NCBI GenBank assembly: GCA_016928375.1 | Contig: JAFGKX010000032.1 | Location: forward strand, 1 to 14,332 | Direction of reading: 5' to 3' | Source of the DNA: Candidatus Omnitrophota bacterium | Lineage (GTDB): Bacteria > Omnitrophota > Gorgyraeia > JABMRG01 > JAFGKX01 | Length of the DNA stretch: 14,332 nt | In this document: piece after piece, positions 7,632 to 12,707 of the stretch | Position numbering within the stretch: the first letter of the stretch is position 1 | Layout of the letters: the number at the start of each line of letters is the position of its first letter | Notes under the pieces: generated by a model | Seen by the model: only the letters and a program-made list of their open reading frames with translations | What the model was told of the DNA's origin: nothing | Databases searched by the model: none | Position numbers and translations under genes: made by a program

Positions 7632-7660
7632 ATTATAGCAAAAATACTGCGGAATTTCAA
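7632..7660 (-). promoter_or_regulatory. Sigma-70-type promoter for the large exported protein gene
   Basis: Read on the minus strand: TTGAAA (7655-7660), a 17-base spacer, and a perfect TATAAT (7632-7637). The predicted start is near 7625, giving a leader of about 104 bases that contains the hairpin at 7571-7612. Confidence 0.75.
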
Positions 7661-7672
7661 GGAAATTAAACC

Positions 7673-8068
7673 TTATTTTTCCTTCTCTTCTGCCCAGGAT
7701 AGAACTTGCCAGCCAAATCCTATAAGCTTATTATTTTCGAATACTATGGGGGTTAATTCGTCTTCAGATATGTCCGCGTCAGAATGGATGATATCAGTGT
7801 AGTAATATAAAATTTCGTATGTTTTATTATTTGTTTTTAACAACTCTGTTTTGAATGGATTCTTAACAACGCCTATCGTATCGCCCCAGCTGTTGCAAAC
7901 TATGATTTCTTTGGTTCCCATCATATTCAGCACTTTATCTTTTGTCATGCCGGGCGTAAGCCTGGTTATTTTTGCCTTGTTCTGGGCTCTTACCTGATAC
8001 AGCGCGGTAGTTGTCGAACATCCGGCAAGGCATAATAAAACAACAAATATTACGGATATTTTTTTCAT
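7673..8068 (-). CDS. Outer-envelope lipoprotein, BamE-like / DUF3192-like
   Basis: This is a 131-residue lipoprotein. Residues 1-17 have K-K, a hydrophobic run and a lipobox L-A-G-C (14-17), so C17 should be lipidated. The segment P-G-M-T-K-D-K-V-L-N-M-M-G (39-51) is the BamE/SmpA-type motif. The end, E-L-T-P-I-V-F-E-N-N-K-L-I-G-F-G-W (104-120), resembles the DUF3192 lipoproteins, in which '(E)xTPxVFxNxxLxGxG' recurs. Family assignment is from memory and is moderate. The gene follows the PilZ gene by 20 bases and is probably in the same transcript. No clear ribosome binding site is seen before the ATG. Downstream lies the hairpin at 7571-7612. Its role is unknown; envelope assembly is a guess from the fold. 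Confidence 0.85.
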   Translation of the reverse strand: MKKISVIFVVLLCLAGCSTTTALYQVRAQNKAKITRLTPGMTKDKVLNMMGTKEIIVCNSWGDTIGVVKNPFKTELLKTNNKTYEILYYYTDIIHSDADISEDELTPIVFENNKLIGFGWQVLSWAEEKEK

Positions 8069-8088
8069 GTTTGCGTTATGTTTTAAGA

Positions 8089-8445
8089 TTACACTATTCT
8101 GTCAGCGTGCTGGACTATATAATCATGGATGGCTTCGCGTTCGGCATCATTTATTACCAAAAATTTAATGCCTGATTCATAGTAGTTGTCGTCTTTCGGA
8201 ATAGTTGATGCCCAGGCAACAATTGCCTGTACGACTATTTCCAGGGGATGGTTTGGCAGGCTGAAAGTAAGTATCGCGTGGCTGCCGTCTTTTAGCGGCT
8301 TTTTGGTTCGTATCCTCATGCCCCCTTCGCTTACGTCCCGCGTATTGCAATAAAATTTATCGGGGGTTTCCGGGTTAAAATTAACAAATACCTCAAAAAA
8401 TCCCTCAACCCTTAATGCTTTTCTTTTTTCATGAAAATTTTCCAC
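8089..8445 (-). CDS. PilZ domain protein, probable c-di-GMP receptor
   Basis: This is a stand-alone PilZ domain of 118 residues from the GTG at 8445. It carries both cyclic-di-GMP-binding motifs: R-K-A-L-R (RxxxR, residues 8-12) near the N-terminus and D-V-S-E-G-G (DxSxxG, 37-42) after the first strands. No other domain or membrane segment is present, so it should be a cytoplasmic adaptor that changes partner binding when the second messenger is high. I chose GTG 8445 because AAGGAG lies five bases before it. The earlier in-frame GTG at 8451 overlaps that ribosome binding site and cannot use it. It has its own promoter and leads a probable two-gene unit with the lipoprotein. Confidence 0.92.
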   Translation of the reverse strand: MENFHEKRKALRVEGFFEVFVNFNPETPDKFYCNTRDVSEGGMRIRTKKPLKDGSHAILTFSLPNHPLEIVVQAIVAWASTIPKDDNYYESGIKFLVINDAEREAIHDYIVQHADRIV

Positions 8446-8467
8446 GCTCACTCCTTATTCTAATCTT

Positions 8468-8496
8468 ATGATAAACCATATATAAAAACAGGTCAA
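8468..8496 (-). promoter_or_regulatory. Sigma-70-type promoter for the PilZ-lipoprotein unit
   Basis: On the minus strand: TTGACC (8491-8496), a 17-base spacer, TATCAT (8468-8473). The start would be near 8461, giving a leader of about 16 bases with the AAGGAG site preceding GTG 8445. This separates the unit from the fic gene whose stop codon is at 8504. Confidence 0.7.
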
Positions 8497-8503
8497 GTGA
8501 AAA

Positions 8504-9403
8504 TTATAATAATAATCCATATCCGTTTAAAACAGCTTCACATGTAAGCTGTATTAACGGCCCGTATTCCCCTAAATCCGCTTTGCTTAATGCAGCATAA
8601 TATTTATACCTGTCATCAACCTTTATTACGGCAGGGGCAAATCCACGCATCAAAAGCTGTGTTATCATGATAAGCCTTCCGACTCTGCCGTTTCCATCAA
8701 AAAAAGGATGTATTGTTTCGAAGTTGTAGTGGGTTGCGGCTGTCTTTTTTATTATTTCCGGTTTAGGGCTGTTTATGGCCAAGATAAGCTTTTTCATTCT
8801 TGCCGGCACTTCCTGCGCGTTCGGAAGCGGCTTTTCCGTATTAGTCAAATTTACATAACCGGTCCTATATTTTCCGGGAAGCTTATCATTAAAATTATAC
8901 ATAACTATGGCATGGAGTTTTAGTATGTAATCCTGGGTAATCTTAAATCCGGGTTTCAGGCATTCCAGTATATAGTTTAAGGCATTACTATGGTTTATTG
9001 CCTCCAGATGCTCATATAAAGTTTTACCTCTTACTTTTTCGCCTTTTATAGCTGCTTCGGTTTCCTTGATGGTCATGCGGCTTCCTTCGATGGCGTCTGA
9101 ATTATGTGTAATTTCAAGAAAGAGCTTATCCCGTATCGCTTTATTGCTTTTAAGCACCCTTAGAGGATCTTTTGCGAATTGTTTTTTTGCTTCATATACC
9201 ATGGGGGTTATATCAATGTGTTCCCTGAAAAGCTCATCTATTGCGCGGGATTGGCCCGGATGCGGCAATACGCGCTTGTTTAACCACCTGTAAACACTCT
9301 TATAGGTCACCTCCAGGGCCTTTGCGAGGGCCGTAGGAGTAAATCCCGCTTCTGCTACAAGCATATCCAGCTTCTTTTTATCGGAGAATACATCTTTTTT
9401 CAT
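8504..9403 (-). CDS. HTH-Fic fusion protein with N-terminal inhibitory motif (fic1)
   Basis: Fic domains usually transfer AMP from ATP onto hydroxyl side chains of target proteins. In this 299-residue protein the core motif is intact: H232-P-F-F-D-G-N-G-R-V-G-R243. An upstream S102-D-A-I-E-G107 fits the (S/T)xxxE(G/N) inhibitory helix, so the enzyme should be auto-inhibited (class II arrangement). Residues about 10-60 form a helix-turn-helix of the XRE/Cro type (T-P-T-A-L-A-K-A-L-E-V-T-Y-K-S-V-Y-R-W-L), so the protein can probably bind DNA, perhaps its own promoter palindrome. The start is supported by AAAGG about six bases upstream and a perfect promoter. It lies downstream of yjbQ but is separately transcribed. 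The target is unknown; stand-alone HTH-Fic proteins occur in mobile and defence-type gene regions. Confidence 0.93.
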   Translation of the reverse strand: MKKDVFSDKKKLDMLVAEAGFTPTALAKALEVTYKSVYRWLNKRVLPHPGQSRAIDELFREHIDITPMVYEAKKQFAKDPLRVLKSNKAIRDKLFLEITHNSDAIEGSRMTIKETEAAIKGEKVRGKTLYEHLEAINHSNALNYILECLKPGFKITQDYILKLHAIVMYNFNDKLPGKYRTGYVNLTNTEKPLPNAQEVPARMKKLILAINSPKPEIIKKTAATHYNFETIHPFFDGNGRVGRLIMITQLLMRGFAPAVIKVDDRYKYYAALSKADLGEYGPLIQLTCEAVLNGYGLLL

Positions 9404-9438
9404 AATATACCTTTTTTATTAAAATTATGTTTAAATTA

Positions 9439-9456
9439 ATAGGACATATGTCCTAT
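9439..9456. promoter_or_regulatory. Perfect 18-bp palindrome, probable operator of the HTH-Fic gene
   Basis: ATAGGACATATGTCCTAT reads the same on both strands. It lies about 9 to 26 bases downstream of the predicted fic1 transcription start. A third half-site, TGTCCTAT, stands at 9483-9490 inside the promoter spacer, 34 bases (about three helical turns) from the matching half at 9449-9456. Binding of the HTH of the fic1 product is the obvious hypothesis. Confidence 0.75.
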
Positions 9457-9471
9457 ATTTCTTACATAATA

Positions 9472-9500
9472 ATTATACATTGTGTCCTATTATTTGTCAA
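9472..9500 (-). promoter_or_regulatory. Perfect consensus sigma-70 promoter for the HTH-Fic gene
   Basis: On the minus strand: TTGACA (9495-9500), exactly 17 bases, TATAAT (9472-9477). Both hexamers are perfect. Start near 9465, leader about 62 bases. A promoter this strong normally needs repression, which fits the half-site in its spacer and the palindrome after its start. Confidence 0.88.
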
Positions 9501-9538
9501 CAAAATCCGCGTAATTTAAGTATGCCTGGGGTTAGATC

Positions 9539-9567
9539 GCCCTTTATAGGGCATTTTTAGGGGGGGG
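9539..9567. other. Small hairpin and G8 tract after yjbQ
   Basis: GCCCT-TTAT-AGGGC (9539-9552) forms a 5-bp stem, followed on the plus strand by ATTTTTA. A run of eight G (9560-9567) abuts the yjbQ stop codon. On the strand that is transcribed here the stem has no T tract, so it is not a standard terminator for yjbQ. Confidence 0.4.
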
Positions 9568-9568
9568 A

Positions 9569-9988
9569 TTATTCTCCGATAATCTTTACCAATACGCGTT
9601 TACGCCTCTGGCCGTCAAATTCACCGTAAAATATCTGTTCCCATGGCCCAAAATCAAGCTCTCCTTTTGTGACAGCAACCACTACTTCGCGGCCCATAAT
9701 GGTCCTTTTAAGGTGGGCGTCGGCGTTATCTTCTCCTGTAAGGTTATGCTTATACTGCTCTATCGGCTCATGGGGCGCAAGGCGCTCGGTCCATTTATCG
9801 AAATCTTTATGGAGCCCGCCTTCATCGTCATTTATAAATACACTCGCGGTTATGTGCATCGCGTTTACCAGGCAAAGCCCTTCTTTTATGCCGCTCTTCC
9901 TGACCGCGGCTGCGACTTCCGGCGTGATATTAACTATCGCGTAGCGGTCCTTGGTGTCCATCCAGACATATTCGGTGTGGGATTTCAT
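9569..9988 (-). CDS. yjbQ: YjbQ family protein (UPF0047)
   Basis: The 139 residues match the YjbQ/UPF0047 family in length and from end to end: N-A-M-H-I-T-A-S-V (42-50), Y-K-H-N (79-82), E-D-N-A-D-A-H-L (86-93), G-P-W-E-Q-I (114-119), E-F-D-G-Q-R-R (123-129). H45, H81 and H92 are the conserved His set. Some members show weak thiamine-phosphate synthase activity in vitro, but the real role is unsettled. The ATG overlaps the stop of the membrane protein gene upstream (ATGA), so the two are coupled. Codons end in G or C more often than in flanking genes such as the truncated yjbQ copy, hinting at a different origin. Residues 33-51 are encoded by a DNA stretch nearly identical to that of the truncated copy at 11624-11788. 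Confidence 0.94.
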   Translation of the reverse strand: MKSHTEYVWMDTKDRYAIVNITPEVAAAVRKSGIKEGLCLVNAMHITASVFINDDEGGLHKDFDKWTERLAPHEPIEQYKHNLTGEDNADAHLKRTIMGREVVVAVTKGELDFGPWEQIFYGEFDGQRRKRVLVKIIGE

Positions 9989-10254
9989 TGCTTAGCTTTT
10001 TCTTTCTTTAGACCCTTTGCGAGATTTAGAACGCCGACTACTAATAAAATCCATATAATGACCCAAATCAACCAACCTTTCATAGAAGCTCTTTGCAATT
10101 TCATCAATACATGCGTAAATAAAATTAGGCCTGATGCAGAGCAAGAAAAGAATACGACCAAGTGTTTATTTTTTCTTACAAAACTGATTAAAAGAAAAAT
10201 TATCGCAATAATCGTGAGAATGTTGTTTAATAAAATTACCGTTGATTGGCTCAT
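9985..10254 (-). CDS. Small membrane protein with three predicted transmembrane helices
   Basis: I do not recognise a family for this 89-residue protein. Three hydrophobic helices are clear (about 7-26, 31-51 and 60-79), separated by Arg/Lys-rich turns ([14 protein letters not shown]) and ending in a basic tail, G-L-K-K-E-K-A-K-Q. By the positive-inside rule the tail and first loop face the cytoplasm. A purine-rich AAAAAGGGGAAAG precedes the ATG and can serve as a ribosome binding site. The stop overlaps the yjbQ start by ATGA, so it is translated together with yjbQ. Its upstream DNA includes one copy of the 45-bp repeat. Confidence 0.75.
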   Translation of the reverse strand: MSQSTVILLNNILTIIAIIFLLISFVRKNKHLVVFFSCSASGLILFTHVLMKLQRASMKGWLIWVIIWILLVVGVLNLAKGLKKEKAKQ

Positions 10255-10293
10255 TATCTTTCCCCTTTTTCATATAATTCCATTACCTGATTA

Positions 10294-10338
10294 ATCCTAA
10301 ACCTGAACCTCGTCACCCTTTTGCATTGAGTTCTCATC
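10294..10338. repeat. 45-bp direct repeat, copy A
   Basis: It matches copy B (11585-11629) at 40 of 45 positions by my count, including a perfect 19-base block (10294-10312) and a perfect 12-base block (10323-10334). On the minus strand it contains TTCAGGTTTAGGAT. It precedes the membrane protein gene in the direction of transcription; copy B precedes fic2. Confidence 0.88.
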
Positions 10339-10395
10339 AATGCGGGCAATATGCATTTATTGCACCTTGCATTTTTCTGCGATCCCTTGAATATA

Positions 10396-10430
10396 TCTTC
10401 AGTATGTTCCAAAATTGCACATACTGAAGA
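10396..10430. repeat. Perfect 12-bp inverted repeat
   Basis: TCTTCAGTATGT (10396-10407) and ACATACTGAAGA (10419-10430) flank an 11-base loop. Neither side is followed by a T tract, so it is not a standard terminator. It may stabilise the 3' end of the fic2 transcript, be a protein-binding site, or be a remnant of a mobile element. Confidence 0.75.
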
Positions 10431-10467
10431 CACCGTTTATCAATTATTACCACGTTTCTCCCAAGGT

Positions 10468-10513
10468 TGTCACAGTAAAATGTCACAGTATGTTACAGTA
10501 GCGCGTCACAGTA
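10468..10513. repeat. Cluster of four 10-mer direct repeats at the 3' end of fic2
   Basis: TGTCACAGTA occurs at 10468-10477 and 10481-10490, TGTTACAGTA at 10491-10500, and CGTCACAGTA at 10504-10513. Start-to-start spacing is 13, 10 and 13. On the coding strand the fic2-proximal copy reads TACTGTGACG and contains the last Leu codon and the TGA stop, so the array looks like a local duplication of the end of the gene. Confidence 0.8.
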
Positions 10514-11555
10514 AAACATAGTGCTTGGTCGGGTCGGTCGGACTTTTGGCTACGATTTTAATGACCTTTCTCCCAACCAATTCTCCCAAATCTCGCTGGG
10601 CAGTGCGCCGAATACAAGAGGCAACAGACTGGTATTCATTAACGCTAAGCGTGCCTTTGATAATGAGACGCTTAATCGCCTTCTCCTGACGCTTATTCAA
10701 CCCAATCTTTTTAATCTTTTGAAGCTGGCCATCCTGCTTAATTAACTGCTCGCCTTTGGCCTGAATTTCTACCATCTGCGAACGTAAACCATCAACAAAG
10801 TATTCGAGCCATGCCGTCATATCCATACTATTATTCCTGACAGATTGGATCGCCTGATAATACGCCGGGCGGTCTTTATCGTAATATTCCGAGATCGTAA
10901 AGAGTCGCTTGAAGTCATAGCCGGTCTTGTAGAGGATGAGCGTTGAGAGAAGCCGAGCCGTCCTTCCGTTACCGTCAATGAACGGATGAACATGCACAAA
11001 TTGAAATTGAGCAATACCAGCTACAATGATAGGCGACGTATCTTTGGCCTTGTTCATCCATTCCGTAAACTCCCGCATGAGATGCGGAACCTCTAAGGGC
11101 GCGGGCGGAGTATAAACTACCTCACGCGTACGGGAATTTACGACATAGTTTTGTATCTTGCGGTAATTGCCAGGGTCTGCGTTCTCGCCACGGACGCCTT
11201 TTACAAGAATCTTATGGAGCTCTCGAACAGTGCCATCATTAATAGGATCGCCCTTACCGAGATACCTTGAGATAAAGTCCATTGCCTTCTTGTAATTCAA
11301 AAGCTCTTTTTCATCATTACGGCTGACACCTTTGACCTTTTTGCCTTCCAAAATGTTCTTGGCTTGTTCAAGGCTTAAGGCCGTGCCTTCGATGTGCGTG
11401 GAATGGTGCGACTCAAGAATGAGTGCCTTTTCCTGCATGTCGGCGATCCAGTCGCCCTTAAGTTTTACCGCATCCAGAAACCCCCGCACCCGCTCAATCT
11501 CCACGAGCGCCTTATTGATCTTAGGGGTTATGGTGTATTTTGGGCTAAATGACAT
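10506..11555 (-). CDS. Fic family protein with C-terminal winged-helix region (fic2)
   Basis: A 349-residue Fic protein of a different subfamily from the one at 8504-9403. The active-site motif is intact, H190-P-F-I-D-G-N-G-R-T-A-R201, and the inhibitory motif S52-T-H-I-E-G57 lies in the N-terminal H-S-T-H-I-E-G-T-A-L-S-L-E-Q-A segment typical of the widespread long Fic proteins. The expected reaction is AMP transfer from ATP to a protein target, held off by the inhibitory glutamate. Residues about 285-349 resemble a winged helix (L-S-V-N-E-Y-Q-S-V-A-S-C-I-R-R-T-A-Q-R-D-L), so DNA binding is likely. The ATG is fixed by a strong AGGAGG. The base composition looks more GC-rich than that of most neighbours, and the unit is bounded by 45-bp direct repeats, both consistent with transfer. 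Confidence 0.93.
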   Translation of the reverse strand: MSFSPKYTITPKINKALVEIERVRGFLDAVKLKGDWIADMQEKALILESHHSTHIEGTALSLEQAKNILEGKKVKGVSRNDEKELLNYKKAMDFISRYLGKGDPINDGTVRELHKILVKGVRGENADPGNYRKIQNYVVNSRTREVVYTPPAPLEVPHLMREFTEWMNKAKDTSPIIVAGIAQFQFVHVHPFIDGNGRTARLLSTLILYKTGYDFKRLFTISEYYDKDRPAYYQAIQSVRNNSMDMTAWLEYFVDGLRSQMVEIQAKGEQLIKQDGQLQKIKKIGLNKRQEKAIKRLIIKGTLSVNEYQSVASCIRRTAQRDLGELVGRKVIKIVAKSPTDPTKHYVLL

Positions 11556-11584
11556 CGGTTACCTCCTATCTGAACGAACGCTTT

Positions 11585-11629
11585 ATCCTAAACCTGAACC
11601 TCGCCACCCGCCTGCATTGAGTTCTAATC
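11585..11629. repeat. 45-bp direct repeat, copy B
   Basis: Partner of 10294-10338. Its end overlaps the last codons and stop of the truncated yjbQ copy (stop at 11624-11626), so the break in that gene coincides with the repeat border. It lies 29 bases before the fic2 start codon. Confidence 0.88.
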
Positions 11630-11788
11630 GTATGTAAATACACTCGCGGTTATGTGCATCGCGTTTACCAGGCAAAACCCTTCTTTTATGCCGCTTTTCT
11701 GAAGGCACTGGTTTACCTGCGAGGTTATATTCAGAAATTCCGTCTTGCCTTTAGTATTAAACCAAAGGTATTCAGTGTAAGCTTTCAT
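11624..11788 (-). pseudogene. Truncated second yjbQ copy (first 54 codons)
   Basis: The reading frame M-K-A-Y-T-E-Y-L-W-F-N-T-K matches the start of intact YjbQ and continues through [20 protein letters not shown] (32-51). It then runs into T-Y-D and a TAG stop inside repeat copy B. It keeps H45 but lacks the regions around H81 and H92, so it should be inactive. I found no remainder of the gene beyond fic2. Bases 11635-11695 equal 9835-9895 of intact yjbQ with one mismatch, whereas the first part of the gene is only loosely similar at the DNA level. A good promoter precedes it, so a short peptide may still be made. Confidence 0.85.
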
Positions 11789-11798
11789 GGTGATTGCA

Positions 11799-11827
11799 AT
11801 ATTACACTTAACGTTAATTATTGTCAA
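11799..11827 (-). promoter_or_regulatory. Sigma-70-type promoter facing the truncated yjbQ copy
   Basis: On the minus strand: TTGACA (11822-11827), 17 bases, TAATAT (11799-11804). Only ten bases separate the -10 box from the ATG at 11788, so the leader would be about four bases. Its -35 hexamer overlaps that of the opposite promoter. Confidence 0.7.
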
Positions 11828-11849
11828 GAGCATTAAATATGTATATAAT
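11821..11849 (+). promoter_or_regulatory. Sigma-70-type promoter for the PflA-like radical SAM gene
   Basis: TTGTCA (11821-11826), 17 bases, TATAAT (11844-11849). The ATG at 11859 follows the -10 box by nine bases, so the transcript would start about three bases before the ATG. TTGTCAA (11821-11827) serves both this and the divergent promoter. Confidence 0.72.
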
Positions 11850-11858
11850 AATCTCACT

Positions 11859-12707
11859 ATGCTTGAATCATATAAAAACTGCGGCCTTTGCCCCAGAAAA
11901 TGCGGTGTTGACAGAACCTTAGGGCAATTGGGTTTTTGCAAAGCGCCTGCGGAATTAAAATTAGCTGCTTATATGGCGCATAAGTTTGAAGAGCCGCCCA
12001 TAAGCGGCACAAACGGTTCAGGAACCATATTTTTTAGTTTCTGCACAGCGCGCTGCTTGTATTGCCAGAATTATGCATTCAGCCGCGGCGCAAAGGGGAA
12101 ATTTATATCTATAGATAGGCTTTGTGAAATTATGCTCAAACTTCAGGATAAAAACTGCCACAATATAAACCTCGTGACCCCTACGCATTACGTGCCCTCT
12201 TTTCTATCTGCATTTGCCAAGGCTAAAAAGAAAGGCCTTAAAATACCCATTGTTTATAATACAAACGGCTACGAAACCATTGAAACGCTGAAAATGCTGG
12301 ACGGTATAATCGATATTTACCTGCCTGACGCAAAGTATTCCGATGATAAACTCGCAAAAGAACACTCCGGTTTTATAGGCTACGGTAAATATAATATGTT
12401 AGCGCTGAAAGAAATGTATAGGCAGGTGGGGAATCTCGACCTTGATTCGCAAGGCGTAGCCAAAAAAGGCCTGATTATACGCCATTTAGTCCTTCCGGGA
12501 TATCCCGAAAATACTCACGGCGTGCTTAAAACAATCGCTGAAGAAATATCAAACACCATATATATCAGTTTTATGAACCAGTATTCGCCAATTGCGCAGG
12601 TTAAAAACCACCCTAACTTATGCAGGCGCCTGACGAACAAGGAATACGGGAAAGCAAAATCTTATCTTGAGGAATTTGGTTTTAAAAACGGTTGGGTGCA
12701 GGATTAA
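11859..12707 (+). CDS. PflA/PflX-like radical SAM protein
   Basis: This 282-residue cytoplasmic enzyme has the radical SAM motif C62-T-A-R-C66-L-Y-C69 and resembles the pyruvate formate-lyase-activase-like family (COG1313/PflX type). The N-terminal C8-x2-C11-P-R-K-C15 with G-F-C27 is the extra cysteine group usual in that family and may bind another cluster or metal. Other family-like stretches are N-L-V-T-P-T-H-Y-V-P, Y-N-T-N-G-Y-E and M-N-Q-Y-S-P. Substrate unknown; members probably activate or modify a partner protein through a SAM-derived radical. I start at 11859: the longer in-frame start at 11787 would read back through both promoters. No ribosome binding site precedes 11859, which fits the predicted near-leaderless transcript. 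Its stop shares TTAA with the convergent gene. Confidence 0.9.
   Translation: MLESYKNCGLCPRKCGVDRTLGQLGFCKAPAELKLAAYMAHKFEEPPISGTNGSGTIFFSFCTARCLYCQNYAFSRGAKGKFISIDRLCEIMLKLQDKNCHNINLVTPTHYVPSFLSAFAKAKKKGLKIPIVYNTNGYETIETLKMLDGIIDIYLPDAKYSDDKLAKEHSGFIGYGKYNMLALKEMYRQVGNLDLDSQGVAKKGLIIRHLVLPGYPENTHGVLKTIAEEISNTIYISFMNQYSPIAQVKNHPNLCRRLTNKEYGKAKSYLEEFGFKNGWVQD

Larger units (their letters stand above)
10255..10505. other. Gene-free repeat-rich gap between fic2 and the membrane protein gene
   Basis: These 251 bases hold no gene. They contain, from left to right, one copy of the 45-bp direct repeat (10294-10338), TGCATTT-type short repeats (about 10352-10375), a perfect 12-bp inverted repeat (10396-10430), and a cluster of 10-mers (10468-10513) that runs into the end of fic2. 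I could not find a convincing promoter for the membrane protein/yjbQ pair here. Confidence 0.6.

Noticed and set aside
9539..9552. Intrinsic terminator for yjbQ
   Set aside because: The 5-bp stem has its T tract on the plus strand, whereas transcription here is on the minus strand.
9713..10294. 193-codon open frame on the plus strand
   Set aside because: It is antisense to yjbQ and to the membrane protein gene, both of which have clear family or membrane signatures and coupled starts. It has no ribosome binding site or recognisable motif.
10468..10513. CRISPR-like array
   Set aside because: Units are 10 bases with gaps of 0-3 bases, and there are no spacers or cas genes.
10294..11629. Integron-style cassette with attC sites around fic2
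   Set aside because: The 45-bp repeats do not show the paired RYYYAAC/GTTRRRY core sites or the imperfect palindrome expected of attC.
11787..11858. Extended N-terminus of the PflA-like protein from an ATG at 11787
   Set aside because: The extra 24 codons run through both divergent promoters and the start of the truncated yjbQ, and family similarity begins at the ATG at 11859.
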